This document shows, one piece after another, positions 16,845 to 25,887 of a stretch of DNA of 64,000 nt (positions are counted from its first letter, which is position 1; every line of letters begins with the position of its first letter). The notes under the pieces are model-generated. The model saw nothing but the letters and a program-made list of their open reading frames with translations, had not been told where the DNA came from and searched no databases. The translations under genes and the position numbers were made by a program. This DNA is from XN24 sp047921455 (lineage in GTDB: Bacteria; Pseudomonadota; Gammaproteobacteria; Steroidobacterales; XN24): assembly GCA_047921455.1 (NCBI GenBank), contig JBLRWC010000011.1:1-64000 (forward strand). The letters are read 5' to 3'.

Positions 16845-17624
16845 CTAGCCGATTGAAAGTCGCGGCGGGACCTCGGCCCGCAGGCTGGCTTCGTGGTGCT
16901 GGTGTGAGTGGTCCAGGTACTCGCCTGGTGGGGCGTGCTCGCCGTGTCCACCGTGATCGTGCATGCCGGCCATGCGCATCAGCGGCGTGGCGGCTGTCCA
17001 GGCACCGAACAGGACCAGCAACCAGCCCAGCGCGCGTCGCCGACGGGCGGTCAACCAGCTGCCACCCCGGCCCGAGGCCCAGGCCAGGCCGACCATGGCG
17101 GGCGCCGTGCCCAGGCCGAACACCGCCATGAACAGCGCGCCGTTGAGCGCCGTGCCGCTGGCTGCGGCCGCCGCCAGCATGCCGTAAACCAGGCCACAGG
17201 GCAGCCAGCCCCACAGGGCGCCGAGCGCGAGTGCCTGGCCGGCATGGCGGGGCGGTATGAAACGGCGTGCCACGGGCGCCAGGGTGCGCCAGAGCCGTGC
17301 GCCGGCTGCCTCGAGCGGCGCCAGTACCCGGAGATTGATGGCGACCTGTAAACCCAGCAAAATTAATATGATGCCCATCACGAGGCGCAGCCACGGGCCG
17401 AGCCCCGCAGCGCCCGCGAGCCCGCCGCCGATGGCGCCGGCGACGGCGCCGGCTACCGCGTAGCTGGCAATGCGGCCGGTACTGTAGGCCACCGCAAACG
17501 AGCCGCGGCCGCCGCCCGCGACGCCCAGTGCGCCGGCGATGCCGCCGCACATGCTCAGGCAATGGACACTGCCGACGAATCCCCCGAGCAGCGCAGCCAG
17601 CAATGTCGCCTCGATGGTCATCAT
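16845..17624 (-). CDS. TauE/SafE-like (DsbD_2) membrane protein of the cbb3 cluster, His-rich tail
   Basis: A 259-residue polytopic membrane protein of the COG2836 type, commonly found after ccoS. It has two conserved metal/thiol-type motifs: HCLSMCGGI near the start and WLPCGLVYG in the middle. After the last membrane helix it carries a His/Met-rich tail (about residues 219-246, including HDHGGHGEH and DHSHQHH). This suggests copper or other metal binding in cbb3 oxidase assembly. Its start overlaps the ccoS stop by 4 bp. The transport substrate is not shown by the sequence. Confidence 0.87.
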   Translation of the reverse strand: MMTIEATLLAALLGGFVGSVHCLSMCGGIAGALGVAGGGRGSFAVAYSTGRIASYAVAGAVAGAIGGGLAGAAGLGPWLRLVMGIILILLGLQVAINLRVLAPLEAAGARLWRTLAPVARRFIPPRHAGQALALGALWGWLPCGLVYGMLAAAAASGTALNGALFMAVFGLGTAPAMVGLAWASGRGGSWLTARRRRALGWLLVLFGAWTAATPLMRMAGMHDHGGHGEHAPPGEYLDHSHQHHEASLRAEVPPRLSIG

Positions 17625-17827
17625 TCGTCTTCCTTGTCGTCCGTGTCGTTCCTGCGACCAGCAGGGCGGTTCGCCGCAGGCGGCTTCCTGTCATCGTCCA
17701 GCAGGATGCGCCACGCCGGGCTCTCCAGGTCATCGAACTGGTCGTTGCTCACCGCCCAGAAAAAAGCCCACAGCGCGCCAATGACGATCAGGATGCCCAT
17801 CGGAATCATGAGATACAAAATGCTCAT
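17621..17827 (-). CDS. ccoS: cbb3 oxidase maturation protein CcoS
   Basis: A 68-residue protein with one N-terminal membrane helix followed by the DDLESPAWRILLDDD motif typical of CcoS, then a hydrophilic tail. CcoS is needed to assemble haem and copper into the cbb3 terminal oxidase. It overlaps ccoI (upstream) and the TauE-like gene (downstream) by 4 bp each, an arrangement that implies translational coupling. Confidence 0.95.
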   Translation of the reverse strand: MSILYLMIPMGILIVIGALWAFFWAVSNDQFDDLESPAWRILLDDDRKPPAANRPAGRRNDTDDKEDE

Positions 17828-20286
17828 GCGCTGGCGTTTTCCGGGACGGCGGGCGTAGCGGCAGCCGTTTGCCCGCGTGGCGGCCGCGACAGCCGCAGCG
17901 CATTCAGTACCACCAGCAGGGAGCTGGCCGACATGCCAAGAGCCGCCATCCAGGGCGTGATGAGACCGGCGGCCGCGAGCGGCAGGGCGAGCAGGTTATA
18001 GCCGGCCGCCCAGGCAAGGTTCTGGCGCACGATGCGCAGCGTGCGACGCGCATGGGCCACGCCCTCGGACAAGGGGGCCAACGAATCGCCGAGCAGCACC
18101 ATGTCCGCGCTGGTCTGTGCCAACGAGCTGCCGGCTGCCATGGCCACGGAAACGTCGGCGCCCGCAAGTACCGGGGCATCATTGACGCCGTCGCCGATCA
18201 TGACCACGGTTTCGCCGGCCTGTTGCCGGCGGCGCAACAGGGCCAGCTTTTCTTCGGGCGCCATGCCCGCCTGCCAGTCGGCGACCCCGACCGCAGCAGC
18301 CACCGGCGCGACGGCTGCGGCAGAATCACCGCTGGCGATCTCGATCGACAGGCCCGCGGCTTGCAACTGCTGCAACTGGCTGCGCGCACTGGCGCGCAGG
18401 CGGTCCGCAAGCCGAAAGATCGCGGCCGGGCCCTGTTCACTCGCCAGGCAAACGACCGTGTCCTCGCCGTCGGCGGGGAGCGCAGTCGCACCGTCGCTGA
18501 GCGCGGCGGCCCAGTCCGGTCGGCCGAGCCGCCAGCGACGTTCGTCCACGACGCCTTCGATCCCGAGTCCGGGCGATACCCGGACCTGGCTGGCCGTCCC
18601 TGCCGGCGCGGCGACCAGGAAGGCCCGCGCGATGGGATGTTCGGAAACGGCCTCGAGCGCAGCGGCGATACCCAGCGCAGCATCCCGGTCGACATCGCCG
18701 ACCGCCTCCACGGCGACGATGCGCGGCTGGCCATGGGTAAGGGTGCCGGTCTTGTCGAATATGACGCGCCGGACCCGGGCGAGTTTTTCCACGGCCCCGC
18801 CGCGCGTCACCAGCAAGCCGCGGCGGGCGAGGAAGCCGGTGGACGCCGTCAATGCGGCGGGGGTCGCGATGGACAGCGCGCAGGGGCAGGTGGCTACCAG
18901 CACCGCGAGCGTCACCGCGAAGGCCCGGGAGGGGTCGATGATATTCCACGCGATCCAGGTCAGCGCGGCGGCGCCGAGCACGCCGATCACGAACCAGCGC
19001 GCTACCACGTCGGCACTCACCGCGATCGGGGGACGCTCCGACTGCGCCCGGTCCAGCAAGCGGCCGATCGACGAGACCAGCGTATCGGCGCCGGTGCGCT
19101 CGACGGTGAATTCGAGCGGGTCGCCCAGGTTGATGCTGCCGGCGAGCGCCGCCTCGCCCATGCGGCGAACCCGCGCCCGTGATTCCCCGGTCAGCATGGA
19201 CTCATCCAGGCGCGCGCCGTCGCCGCCAAGCGTGCCGTCGGCCGGCAAGGTCTCACCGTGCCGTACCAAGACCACGTCGCCGGGCAGCAGTTCGCGGAGC
19301 GCAATCGTCTCCCATTCGCCCGCTGCACTGCGCCGCCGCGCCGATTCCGGCAAGAGCCGGGCCAGCGCTTCGTGCGTATCGCCGGCGCGGTGGCGGGCGC
19401 TCATCTCGAGGTAGCGCCCGAGCAACAGGAAAAACGTAAACATGGTGACGGATTCGAAGTAGACCTCGCCGGCGCCGATGAGGGTGTGCCATGAACTCGC
19501 CAACCAGGCGCCGCCGATGGCGAGCGACACCGGCACATCCATGCCCGGTTGCCCGGAGCGCAGGTCGCGCCACGCGCCGGCATAGAAGGGGAAGGCGGCA
19601 TACAAGGCCACCGGAGTCGCCACCAGCATGCTGACCCAGCGGAACAGTTGCTCGAGGCCCGGGTCCATGTCCTGGAATACCCCGACCCAGAGGGCCACCG
19701 CGTACATCATGACCTGCATCATGCCGATGCCGGCCACGCCGAGTCGCCGCAAGGCCTTGCGTTGCTCGCGCTGGGCAGCTTCGACGCCGCCGGCGCCGCC
19801 GGGATGGGGCCGATAGCCCAACCGCGACATGATGCCGAGTGCGCCGCTGAGATCGAGCTGGTCGGGGTCCCATACCAGGCGCGCGCGCGAGGAAGACGGG
19901 TTGACGCGGATTTCGCGTACGCCCGGCACCTGCTCGAGGCTGCGCTCGATCAGCCAGCTGCAGGCTGCGCAGCGCACACCCTCGACCAGCATGGTGCAAG
20001 TGCGCAGTCCCGCCTCGTCGGGCGTGCTGACCGCAGCGAGCATTTCGGGGCGGTCGAAGGGCTTCCAGGGCAGATCCGGTGTTTCCAGGGCGCTACTGTC
20101 TGCCGGGCGCCCCGTCGGCAGGGTGCGGAAACGGTAATAGTCGGCCAGCCCTGTCTCCCGGATCAGTTCCGCGACGGCCTTGCAGCCCGGGCAACAGACG
20201 CGATGACTATGGGCATCGATCTTGACGAACCACGGCTCGGTCCCGGTGAGGGCCTCGCCACAGTGGAAGCAGTCGGATCCAGCCAC
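17824..20286 (-). CDS. ccoI: copper-translocating P-type ATPase CcoI
   Basis: An 820-residue P1B ATPase that delivers copper for cbb3 oxidase assembly. The N-terminus has a Cys-rich zinc-finger-like start (CFHCGEAL ... VCCPGC) typical of CcoI/FixI, then a heavy-metal-associated domain with CAACS. Membrane helices carry the CPC motif (ATCPCALSIATPAAL). The phosphorylation site DKTGTLTHG and hinge GDGVNDAPVLAGAD follow. It lies 6 bp after ccoH and overlaps ccoS. Confidence 0.96.
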   Translation of the reverse strand: MAGSDCFHCGEALTGTEPWFVKIDAHSHRVCCPGCKAVAELIRETGLADYYRFRTLPTGRPADSSALETPDLPWKPFDRPEMLAAVSTPDEAGLRTCTMLVEGVRCAACSWLIERSLEQVPGVREIRVNPSSSRARLVWDPDQLDLSGALGIMSRLGYRPHPGGAGGVEAAQREQRKALRRLGVAGIGMMQVMMYAVALWVGVFQDMDPGLEQLFRWVSMLVATPVALYAAFPFYAGAWRDLRSGQPGMDVPVSLAIGGAWLASSWHTLIGAGEVYFESVTMFTFFLLLGRYLEMSARHRAGDTHEALARLLPESARRRSAAGEWETIALRELLPGDVVLVRHGETLPADGTLGGDGARLDESMLTGESRARVRRMGEAALAGSINLGDPLEFTVERTGADTLVSSIGRLLDRAQSERPPIAVSADVVARWFVIGVLGAAALTWIAWNIIDPSRAFAVTLAVLVATCPCALSIATPAALTASTGFLARRGLLVTRGGAVEKLARVRRVIFDKTGTLTHGQPRIVAVEAVGDVDRDAALGIAAALEAVSEHPIARAFLVAAPAGTASQVRVSPGLGIEGVVDERRWRLGRPDWAAALSDGATALPADGEDTVVCLASEQGPAAIFRLADRLRASARSQLQQLQAAGLSIEIASGDSAAAVAPVAAAVGVADWQAGMAPEEKLALLRRRQQAGETVVMIGDGVNDAPVLAGADVSVAMAAGSSLAQTSADMVLLGDSLAPLSEGVAHARRTLRIVRQNLAWAAGYNLLALPLAAAGLITPWMAALGMSASSLLVVLNALRLSRPPRGQTAAATPAVPENASA

Positions 20287-20292
20287 GGATCG

Positions 20293-20802
20293 TCAGGGCG
20301 TGCCGATCGGCACCAGCAGGAGCTGGCGCTCACCGGCGAGTTCGCCCGACAGGCGCCATTCGCGATCGCCCGGGTAAAGCTGCAGGTACCAGCGGCCCGT
20401 GAGCGGCTCGAGCTGGCCGCTCCAGCCATCGGGTACGCGCATCAAGGGGATGACCTGGTCTCGTTCCTCCACCAGCGGGTGCGAGAGGCGCAGTTCAAGC
20501 GTTTCCGGCATCACCGTATCCGGGTCCAGACGCACGTGCACCAGGCCCGCCGCTTCGATCAGCCGGATTTCGGCCGTCAGGCCGAGTGCGGCGGCCGCAT
20601 GCTCGCGCTCCAGCCGCTGTTCGGTGGAGCGGGCAATGCGCGAATAGTCGTCCACGACCATGGGGTTCGGCCTGCTGATGGCGAGCCACAATGTCACGAA
20701 GCTGGCGATGACCACCGAGCTGGGCAGCGCGATCAAAAACCAGGGCCAGAACTGCCGGTACCACGGCTCGGGGTAATGTTCCTGCTCGGGAATGGCGCTC
20801 AT
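20293..20802 (-). CDS. ccoH: FixH/CcoH family cbb3 assembly protein
   Basis: A 169-residue protein with one N-terminal membrane helix (about residues 18-42, WPWFLIALPSSVVIASFVTL) and a periplasmic beta-rich domain. The early YRQFWPWFLI and PNPMVVDDYSR motifs are those of FixH/CcoH, which helps stabilise early cbb3 subcomplexes. Its ATG overlaps the ccoG stop by 4 bp, and ccoI starts 6 bp after its stop. Confidence 0.92.
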   Translation of the reverse strand: MSAIPEQEHYPEPWYRQFWPWFLIALPSSVVIASFVTLWLAISRPNPMVVDDYSRIARSTEQRLEREHAAAALGLTAEIRLIEAAGLVHVRLDPDTVMPETLELRLSHPLVEERDQVIPLMRVPDGWSGQLEPLTGRWYLQLYPGDREWRLSGELAGERQLLLVPIGTP

Positions 20803-22217
20803 CTTGGTGTTCCCCCGGGTGTCGGGCCGATGAAGCGCGTATCGCGCTCGATCGTGGTGGGTGCCGCGCCGCGGGCCTCGACTACCAGCGTGACTTCGGC
20901 GCCGCCTGGCGGGATCGCCTCGGCGGGGGCGTTCAAGCGTAGCGGTATGCGCCGTACTTCGCCCGGTCCGGAGACCAGCGGCATGGCGACGTCGACGCTC
21001 AGCTCGAGACCTTCGATGCCATGCGCGGCAATGTCGTAGCGTCGTTCGACCTCGGTCTTGTTGACGAAGGTGACAGTGTAGACGTTTTCGATCATGCCGC
21101 CAGGCAGTTCACGGTACAGCGTGTTCCGGTCGCGGATAATGTCCACGATCAGCGTGCTGCGATTGGCGACGGCGGTGCCGAAACCGATCAGCAGCGTGAG
21201 CAAAAGAGCGCCGTAGACCATCACCCGCGGCCGCAGCACCCGCACCGGTTGCTGCTCTTCCATCGCATGATGCGTGGAATAGCGGATCAGGCCGCGCGGG
21301 TATTCCATTTTGTCCATGACTTCGTTGCATACGTCCACGCAGGCCGCGCAGGCGATGCACTCGATCTGCAGGCCGTCGCGAATGTCGATGCCCGTGGGGC
21401 AGACCTGGACGCACATGTTGCAGTCGATGCAGTCGCCGAGGCCGGCTGCCCGGTGGTCGATGGAGCGCTTGCGCCCGCCACGCGGTTCGCCGCGGCGCTC
21501 GTCATAGGAAATAATCATGGTGTCCTTGTCGAACATCGCACTCTGGAAGCGCGCGTACGGACACATGTACTTGCAGACCTGCTCCCGCAGCAGCCCGGCG
21601 TTGCCGTAGGTGGCGAAACCGTAGAACAGCACCCAGAAGGTTTCCCACGGCCCGGCGGAGAAGGTGAGCAGCTTCTGCCCCAATTCGGTGACCGGCGTGA
21701 AGTAGGCGACGAAGGTGAAGCCGGTCCACAGCGCAAACCCGATCCAGAGAAACTGCTTCGCGCTTTTGCGGAGCACCTTCTCCCGGGTCCACGGGCCGCG
21801 ATCCAGCTTGCGCCGCTGGTTGTGCTTGCCCTCCGTGACGCGCTCCATCCAGAGAAAGGCCTCGGTCCAGACCGTCTGCGGACAGGCATAGCCGCACCAC
21901 AGCCGGCCGGCAATGGCCGTCACGAAAAACAGCGTCAGCGCGGCGATGATCAACAACCACGCCATGAAAAAGAAATCCTGGGGCCAGAAAGTCAGGCCGA
22001 AGATGTAGAACTTGCGCGCCGGCAGGTCGAACAGCACGGCCTGGCGGTCATTCCAGGTGAGCCATGGCAAGACGTAGTAGATGCCCAGCAGAGCCCATAC
22101 GGCCAGGTTGCGCAGAGAAGCGTAGCGACCCTTGACCTCCCGTGGATAGACCTTTTGGTGTGCGGCATAGAGGGAGGTCGGGGCGCCGCCGTCGACGCCC
22201 TGGGGGCCGGTGCTCAT
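20799..22217 (-). CDS. ccoG: cbb3 oxidase accessory protein CcoG/RdxA (2x[4Fe-4S])
   Basis: A 472-residue membrane ferredoxin-like protein. Several N-terminal helices include the WCGYACPQTVWTE motif. They are followed by two CxxCxxCxxxC clusters (CIDCNMCVQVCPTGID and CIACAACVDVCN) and a C-terminal Ig-like domain. CcoG is associated with copper handling during cbb3 biogenesis. Start and stop overlap the neighbouring genes by 4 bp. Confidence 0.95.
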   Translation of the reverse strand: MSTGPQGVDGGAPTSLYAAHQKVYPREVKGRYASLRNLAVWALLGIYYVLPWLTWNDRQAVLFDLPARKFYIFGLTFWPQDFFFMAWLLIIAALTLFFVTAIAGRLWCGYACPQTVWTEAFLWMERVTEGKHNQRRKLDRGPWTREKVLRKSAKQFLWIGFALWTGFTFVAYFTPVTELGQKLLTFSAGPWETFWVLFYGFATYGNAGLLREQVCKYMCPYARFQSAMFDKDTMIISYDERRGEPRGGRKRSIDHRAAGLGDCIDCNMCVQVCPTGIDIRDGLQIECIACAACVDVCNEVMDKMEYPRGLIRYSTHHAMEEQQPVRVLRPRVMVYGALLLTLLIGFGTAVANRSTLIVDIIRDRNTLYRELPGGMIENVYTVTFVNKTEVERRYDIAAHGIEGLELSVDVAMPLVSGPGEVRRIPLRLNAPAEAIPPGGAEVTLVVEARGAAPTTIERDTRFIGPTPGGTPR

Positions 22218-22621
22218 GGTTGGGCCTCGCGTCCTTCGCCCGAGTCAAGGCGCTGGCGCCGCCGCAGCGGGTCGCCGCGCCGGCGGCCGGTTCCCCGGTC
22301 GCCGGGCGACCGGGGTATTCTTGCCCGCGGGGGTTGCGGTTCAGTTCGTACCAGCCAGATTGCAAACAGGGCGGTGGCGGCGGTCAGCAGCCAGAACCCG
22401 AAAAAACCGATCGCGTAACCCGCTTCACGACTGATCTCCCAGCCCGGCGTGGTCGTTCCGGAAAGCACGCCCGGATCGACCATGGCGAAGAACACGGCAG
22501 ACGCGGCGCAGGCCATAAGAAATGAACACCAGGCGATATAGGCGAGATCCCGTTGGTGGCGTCGCCATGGCCGCGGTTGCGCATCGTCGCCCGGTAGGTG
22601 CCCGCGGGGTCTGCGTGCCAT
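22214..22621 (-). CDS. unrecognised small membrane protein between ccoP and ccoG
   Basis: A 135-residue protein with a basic N-terminus, two hydrophobic helices (about residues 27-48 and 67-91) and a very Arg-rich C-terminal tail. I do not recognise the family. It is embedded in the cbb3 operon: it starts 10 bp after ccoP and its stop overlaps the ccoG ATG by 4 bp. A role in cbb3 assembly or stability is inferred from position only. The GC-rich Arg tail could also reflect loose selection. Confidence 0.7.
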   Translation of the reverse strand: MARRPRGHLPGDDAQPRPWRRHQRDLAYIAWCSFLMACAASAVFFAMVDPGVLSGTTTPGWEISREAGYAIGFFGFWLLTAATALFAIWLVRTEPQPPRARIPRSPGDRGTGRRRGDPLRRRQRLDSGEGREAQP

Positions 22622-22631
22622 GGCGTTCCTC

Positions 22632-23528
22632 TTACTGGCCGGCCTGGCCGGACAGCCGCATGACGTAGGCGGCCATCAGTCTCGATTGTTGTTCGCCGAG
22701 CAACGGCAGCTGGGCTGGCATGTTGTTTTGGCGGCCATTGCGGATTGTCCGTGCGATGCTGCTCCGCTCCGAGCTGTAGAGCCAGTTGTTATCCGTCAGG
22801 TCGGGCGCGCCCAGCGCGGTCATGCCGGTGCCGTCCGGGCCGTGGCAGGCGCCGCAGACCGCCCACATGGGCGCGGCCGCTTGTGCCATCTCTGCATCGT
22901 GGGCCAGCCCTGCAAGGCTGCGGACATATTCGACCATTTGCGCGACCTCGCGGTCACCGCCGAGGGCGTCCCCCATCGGCGGCATCATGCCGCTGCGACC
23001 ATTCTGGATACTGGCCAGTATGGCGTCCTCGTCCCCGCCCCACAGCCAGGCGCCGTCGGCCAGGTTCGGGAAACTGTAGGCACCGCGGCCGTCGGAGCCG
23101 TGGCACTGGGCGCAACGATTGCCGAAGATATTGCCCGCGGCTGCCATGGCGTCACCGTCACGCGCGAGTTCGCTGAGGGTCATGTCGTCGAAGCGGGCGA
23201 AGAACTGTTGCTGGCGTTCCTCGACCTGCGCCACCTCTTCCTCGTATTGACCGGTCTGGCTCCAGCCAAGCAAGCCCTGGAAGTTCCCGAGTCCCGGGTA
23301 GAGCAGCAGGTAAATGACCGAGAAAATCACCGTCAGGTAAAACAACCAGAGCCACCAGCGCGGCAGCGGATTATTGTATTCCTGCAGGTCGCCGTCCCAG
23401 ACGTGCCCGGTGGTGTCCGAGGCCTTTTCATCCGGACTCGTTCTCGAAGTAATCCACAGCAGCCATACCGCACCAATCATGTTGGCCACGGTCAGCACGA
23501 TGATCCATCCGCTCCAGAAACTGCTCAT
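22632..23528 (-). CDS. ccoP: cbb3 oxidase dihaem cytochrome c subunit III
   Basis: A 298-residue membrane-anchored dihaem cytochrome. It has an N-terminal helix, a second helix (about residues 57-77, LPRWWLWLFYLTVIFSVIYLL), then two cytochrome c domains with haem-binding CAQCH and CGACH. It passes electrons from periplasmic cytochromes to the catalytic subunit. The ATG overlaps the ccoQ stop (ATGA). Confidence 0.97.
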   Translation of the reverse strand: MSSFWSGWIIVLTVANMIGAVWLLWITSRTSPDEKASDTTGHVWDGDLQEYNNPLPRWWLWLFYLTVIFSVIYLLLYPGLGNFQGLLGWSQTGQYEEEVAQVEERQQQFFARFDDMTLSELARDGDAMAAAGNIFGNRCAQCHGSDGRGAYSFPNLADGAWLWGGDEDAILASIQNGRSGMMPPMGDALGGDREVAQMVEYVRSLAGLAHDAEMAQAAAPMWAVCGACHGPDGTGMTALGAPDLTDNNWLYSSERSSIARTIRNGRQNNMPAQLPLLGEQQSRLMAAYVMRLSGQAGQ

Positions 23529-23704
23529 CGCGATTCCCCATTCTCACGCGTGCTCTTGGGCCGCTGTGAATCCTCCTCGAGAGGGAGATTGGCGGCCTCG
23601 TTGAAATCCTTGCGCCGGCGGCCGCTCCAGGCCCAGAAAACGATGCCGATAAAGGCTGCCATCAGGAGCAGGGTCCAGACCAGGTGCCAGGTGCCATCCT
23701 TCAT
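23525..23704 (-). CDS. ccoQ: cbb3 oxidase small subunit CcoQ
   Basis: A 59-residue protein with a single membrane helix (about residues 9-27) followed by RRRKDFNEAANLPLEED, the classic CcoQ tail. CcoQ stabilises the cbb3 complex. It lies 2 bp after ccoO, and its TGA overlaps the ccoP ATG by 4 bp. Confidence 0.95.
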   Translation of the reverse strand: MKDGTWHLVWTLLLMAAFIGIVFWAWSGRRRKDFNEAANLPLEEDSQRPKSTRENGESR

Positions 23705-23706
23705 CG

Positions 23707-24315
23707 CTAGCGTCCCCGTCCCAGGTTGGTTCCGAGGCCCTGCAGGTAGGCGATCATGGCATCCATCTCGGTCATGCCAGCGACCGCTTCGCTCGCGCCG
23801 GCAATGTCTTCATCGGTGTAGGGATGACCGAGCCGGCGCAGCGCCAGCATGCGGCGCTCGATGCTGCGCGGATTGAGCTTGCGATGCTCGAGCCACGGGT
23901 AGGCCGGCATGTTGGATTCCGGCACCAGCAGGCGCGGATCGATGAGGTGCAGGCGGTGCCATTCGTCGCTGTACAGGCCGCCGACCCTGGCAAGGTCGGG
24001 TCCGGTGCGCTTCGAGCCGAACTGGAACGGTCGGTCATAGACCGACTCACCCGCCAGCGAGTAGTGCCCGTAACGCTCGGTTTCCGCCCGAAACGGCCGG
24101 ATCATCTGGGAGTGGCAGCCGTAGCAACCCTCGCGGACGTAGATGTCGCGGCCGGCCAGTTCGAGCGCGGAATGGGGCTCAACTCCCGGCGCCGGGTCCC
24201 TCACCTGCGAGTCGAAAATCAGCGGGACGATTTCGACGAGCCCGCCGACGCTGATCACCAGGATGACCAGCACCGCCATGAGGCCGACCTTTCTTTCGAT
24301 AAATTCGTGCTTCAT
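23707..24315 (-). CDS. ccoO: cbb3 oxidase monohaem cytochrome c subunit II
   Basis: A 202-residue membrane-anchored cytochrome c. It has an N-terminal helix, a haem motif CYGCHSQMIRPF, and a distal Met candidate in VPESNMPAYPWL. All are conserved in CcoO. It lies 12 bp after ccoN and 2 bp before ccoQ. Confidence 0.97.
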   Translation of the reverse strand: MKHEFIERKVGLMAVLVILVISVGGLVEIVPLIFDSQVRDPAPGVEPHSALELAGRDIYVREGCYGCHSQMIRPFRAETERYGHYSLAGESVYDRPFQFGSKRTGPDLARVGGLYSDEWHRLHLIDPRLLVPESNMPAYPWLEHRKLNPRSIERRMLALRRLGHPYTDEDIAGASEAVAGMTEMDAMIAYLQGLGTNLGRGR

Positions 24316-24327
24316 GCCAGCTTCTCC

Positions 24328-25746
24328 CTAGTGCGCCGGGGCCATGACGGGGACCTCCGCGGGCTTGGTGCCGCGAATGGTGCGCCAGGTGTTCCAGCAC
24401 ATGATCAGCATGCCGCTGAGGAACAGCACGCCGCCCAGCAACCGCACCGCATAGTACGGGTAGGAGCGCGCAATGCTCTCGATGAAGGTATATGTGAGCG
24501 TGCCGTCCTCGTTCACCGCGCGCCACATCAGGCCCTGCATCACGCCGGCGATCCACATCGACACGATGTAAAGCACCACGCCGAGGGTAGAAATCCAGAA
24601 ATGCACATCGATTGCCTTGATGCTGTGCATCTGTTCCTTGCCGAACAGGCGCGGTATCAGCATGTAGACGCAGCCGATGGAGATCATCGCCACCCAGCCG
24701 AGCGCGCCCGCGTGCACATGACCGATGGTCCAGTCGGTGTAGTGCGACAGCGCGTTCACCGTCTTGATGGACATCATCGGGCCCTCGAAGGTGGACATGC
24801 CGTAGAACGACAGGGACACGATGAGGAACTTCAGGATCGGGTCGGTGCGCAGCTTATGCCAGGCGCCGGAGAGGGTCATGATGCCGTTGATCATGCCGCC
24901 CCAGGAGGGCGCCAGCAGCATCAGCGAGAACACCATGCCGAGAGTCTGGGCCCAGTCGGGCAGGGTCGTGTAGTGCAGGTGATGCGGGCCGGCCCACATG
25001 TACAACGAGATCAGCGCCCAGAAGTGGACCACGGACAGCCGGTAAGAGAAGATCGGTCGTCCCGCCTGCTTCGGCACGAAGTAGTACATCATGCCCAGGA
25101 AACCCGCGGTGAGGAAAAAGCCGACCGCGTTGTGTCCGTACCACCATTGCACCATTGCATCGACCACGCCGGAGTACACCGGGTAGGAGTGTGCGATGCT
25201 GGTCGGCAGCGCCAGGCTGTTCACGATGTGCAACACGGCGACCGTGAGAATGAAGGCGCCGAAGAACCAGTTGGCGACGTAAACGTGCTTCACTTTTCGG
25301 ATTGCCATGGTGCCAAAAAACACCACGGCGTAAGACACCCAGACCGCCGCGATGAGAATGTCGATCGGCCAGATCAGCTCGGCATATTCCTTGCCCTGGG
25401 TCAGGCCGAGCGGCAGGGTGATGGCCGCCAGCACGATGACTACTTGCCAGCCCCAGAAGGTAAAGGCCGCTAGCCCGCCCCCGAAAAGGCGGACATGGCA
25501 AGTGCGTTGCACTACATAGTAGGAGCACGCGAACAGCGCGCTGCCGCCGAAGGCAAAAATCACCGCGTTGGTATGCAGTGGCCGCAGTCGTCCGTAGCTG
25601 AGCCATGGTATGTCGAGCGTGAGCCCGGGCCACATCAACTGGGCGGCGATGATGACTCCCACCAACATTCCGACCACGCCCCATACGATGGTCATTATCG
25701 TGAATTGGCGGACGACCTTGTCGTTATATGCGCTTGCTGTCGTCAT
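24328..25746 (-). CDS. ccoN: cbb3 oxidase catalytic subunit I
   Basis: A 472-residue haem-copper oxidase catalytic subunit with about 12 membrane helices. Metal-ligand segments include RPLHTNAVIF, WYGHNAVGFFLT and AGPHHLHYTTLPDW, and DWTIGHVHAGALGW is also typical of CcoN. The start is the ATG at 25744-25746 with a GGGGAA-type site; the open frame extends 19 codons further without support. First gene of the ten-gene oxidase and assembly operon. cbb3 oxidases work at low oxygen. I find no convincing FNR box in the 183 bp upstream. Confidence 0.97.
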   Translation of the reverse strand: MTTASAYNDKVVRQFTIMTIVWGVVGMLVGVIIAAQLMWPGLTLDIPWLSYGRLRPLHTNAVIFAFGGSALFACSYYVVQRTCHVRLFGGGLAAFTFWGWQVVIVLAAITLPLGLTQGKEYAELIWPIDILIAAVWVSYAVVFFGTMAIRKVKHVYVANWFFGAFILTVAVLHIVNSLALPTSIAHSYPVYSGVVDAMVQWWYGHNAVGFFLTAGFLGMMYYFVPKQAGRPIFSYRLSVVHFWALISLYMWAGPHHLHYTTLPDWAQTLGMVFSLMLLAPSWGGMINGIMTLSGAWHKLRTDPILKFLIVSLSFYGMSTFEGPMMSIKTVNALSHYTDWTIGHVHAGALGWVAMISIGCVYMLIPRLFGKEQMHSIKAIDVHFWISTLGVVLYIVSMWIAGVMQGLMWRAVNEDGTLTYTFIESIARSYPYYAVRLLGGVLFLSGMLIMCWNTWRTIRGTKPAEVPVMAPAH

Positions 25747-25823
25747 GTTCCCCTGCTCGCTGTCAAAGGATAATAAGGGCGGTGGCGATCCTCGCCCGAC
25801 CAAAAACCCGCATAGTTTGCCCT

Positions 25824-25860
25824 AACGCGAAGAGCCGCGCACGGCGCGGCTCTTCACGTT
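25824..25860. terminator. GC-rich hairpin between ompW and ccoN
   Basis: GAAGAGCCGCGC and GCGCGGCTCTTC form a perfect 12-bp stem around a 3-base loop. It extends with one mismatch to AACG/CGTT outside. On the minus strand the hairpin is followed by a GGGTTTTTGG stretch about 20 bases on. It probably ends ompW transcription before the ccoN promoter. Confidence 0.6.
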
Positions 25861-25863
25861 ATG

Positions 25864-25887
25864 CCCGGGGCGTAGCGACGCCCCGGG
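25864..25887. terminator. second hairpin downstream of ompW
   Basis: CCCGGGGCGT and ACGCCCCGGG form a perfect 10-bp stem with an AGCG loop, directly next to the 25824-25860 hairpin on the ompW side. It lacks a T-run, so it may be a transcript-stabilising or pausing structure rather than the terminator itself. Confidence 0.45.

Noticed and set aside
22620..25473. Long plus-strand open frames (418 and 549 residues) over ccoP, ccoO and ccoN
   Set aside because: They are antisense to clear cbb3 subunits and show low-complexity Arg/His/Ala composition.
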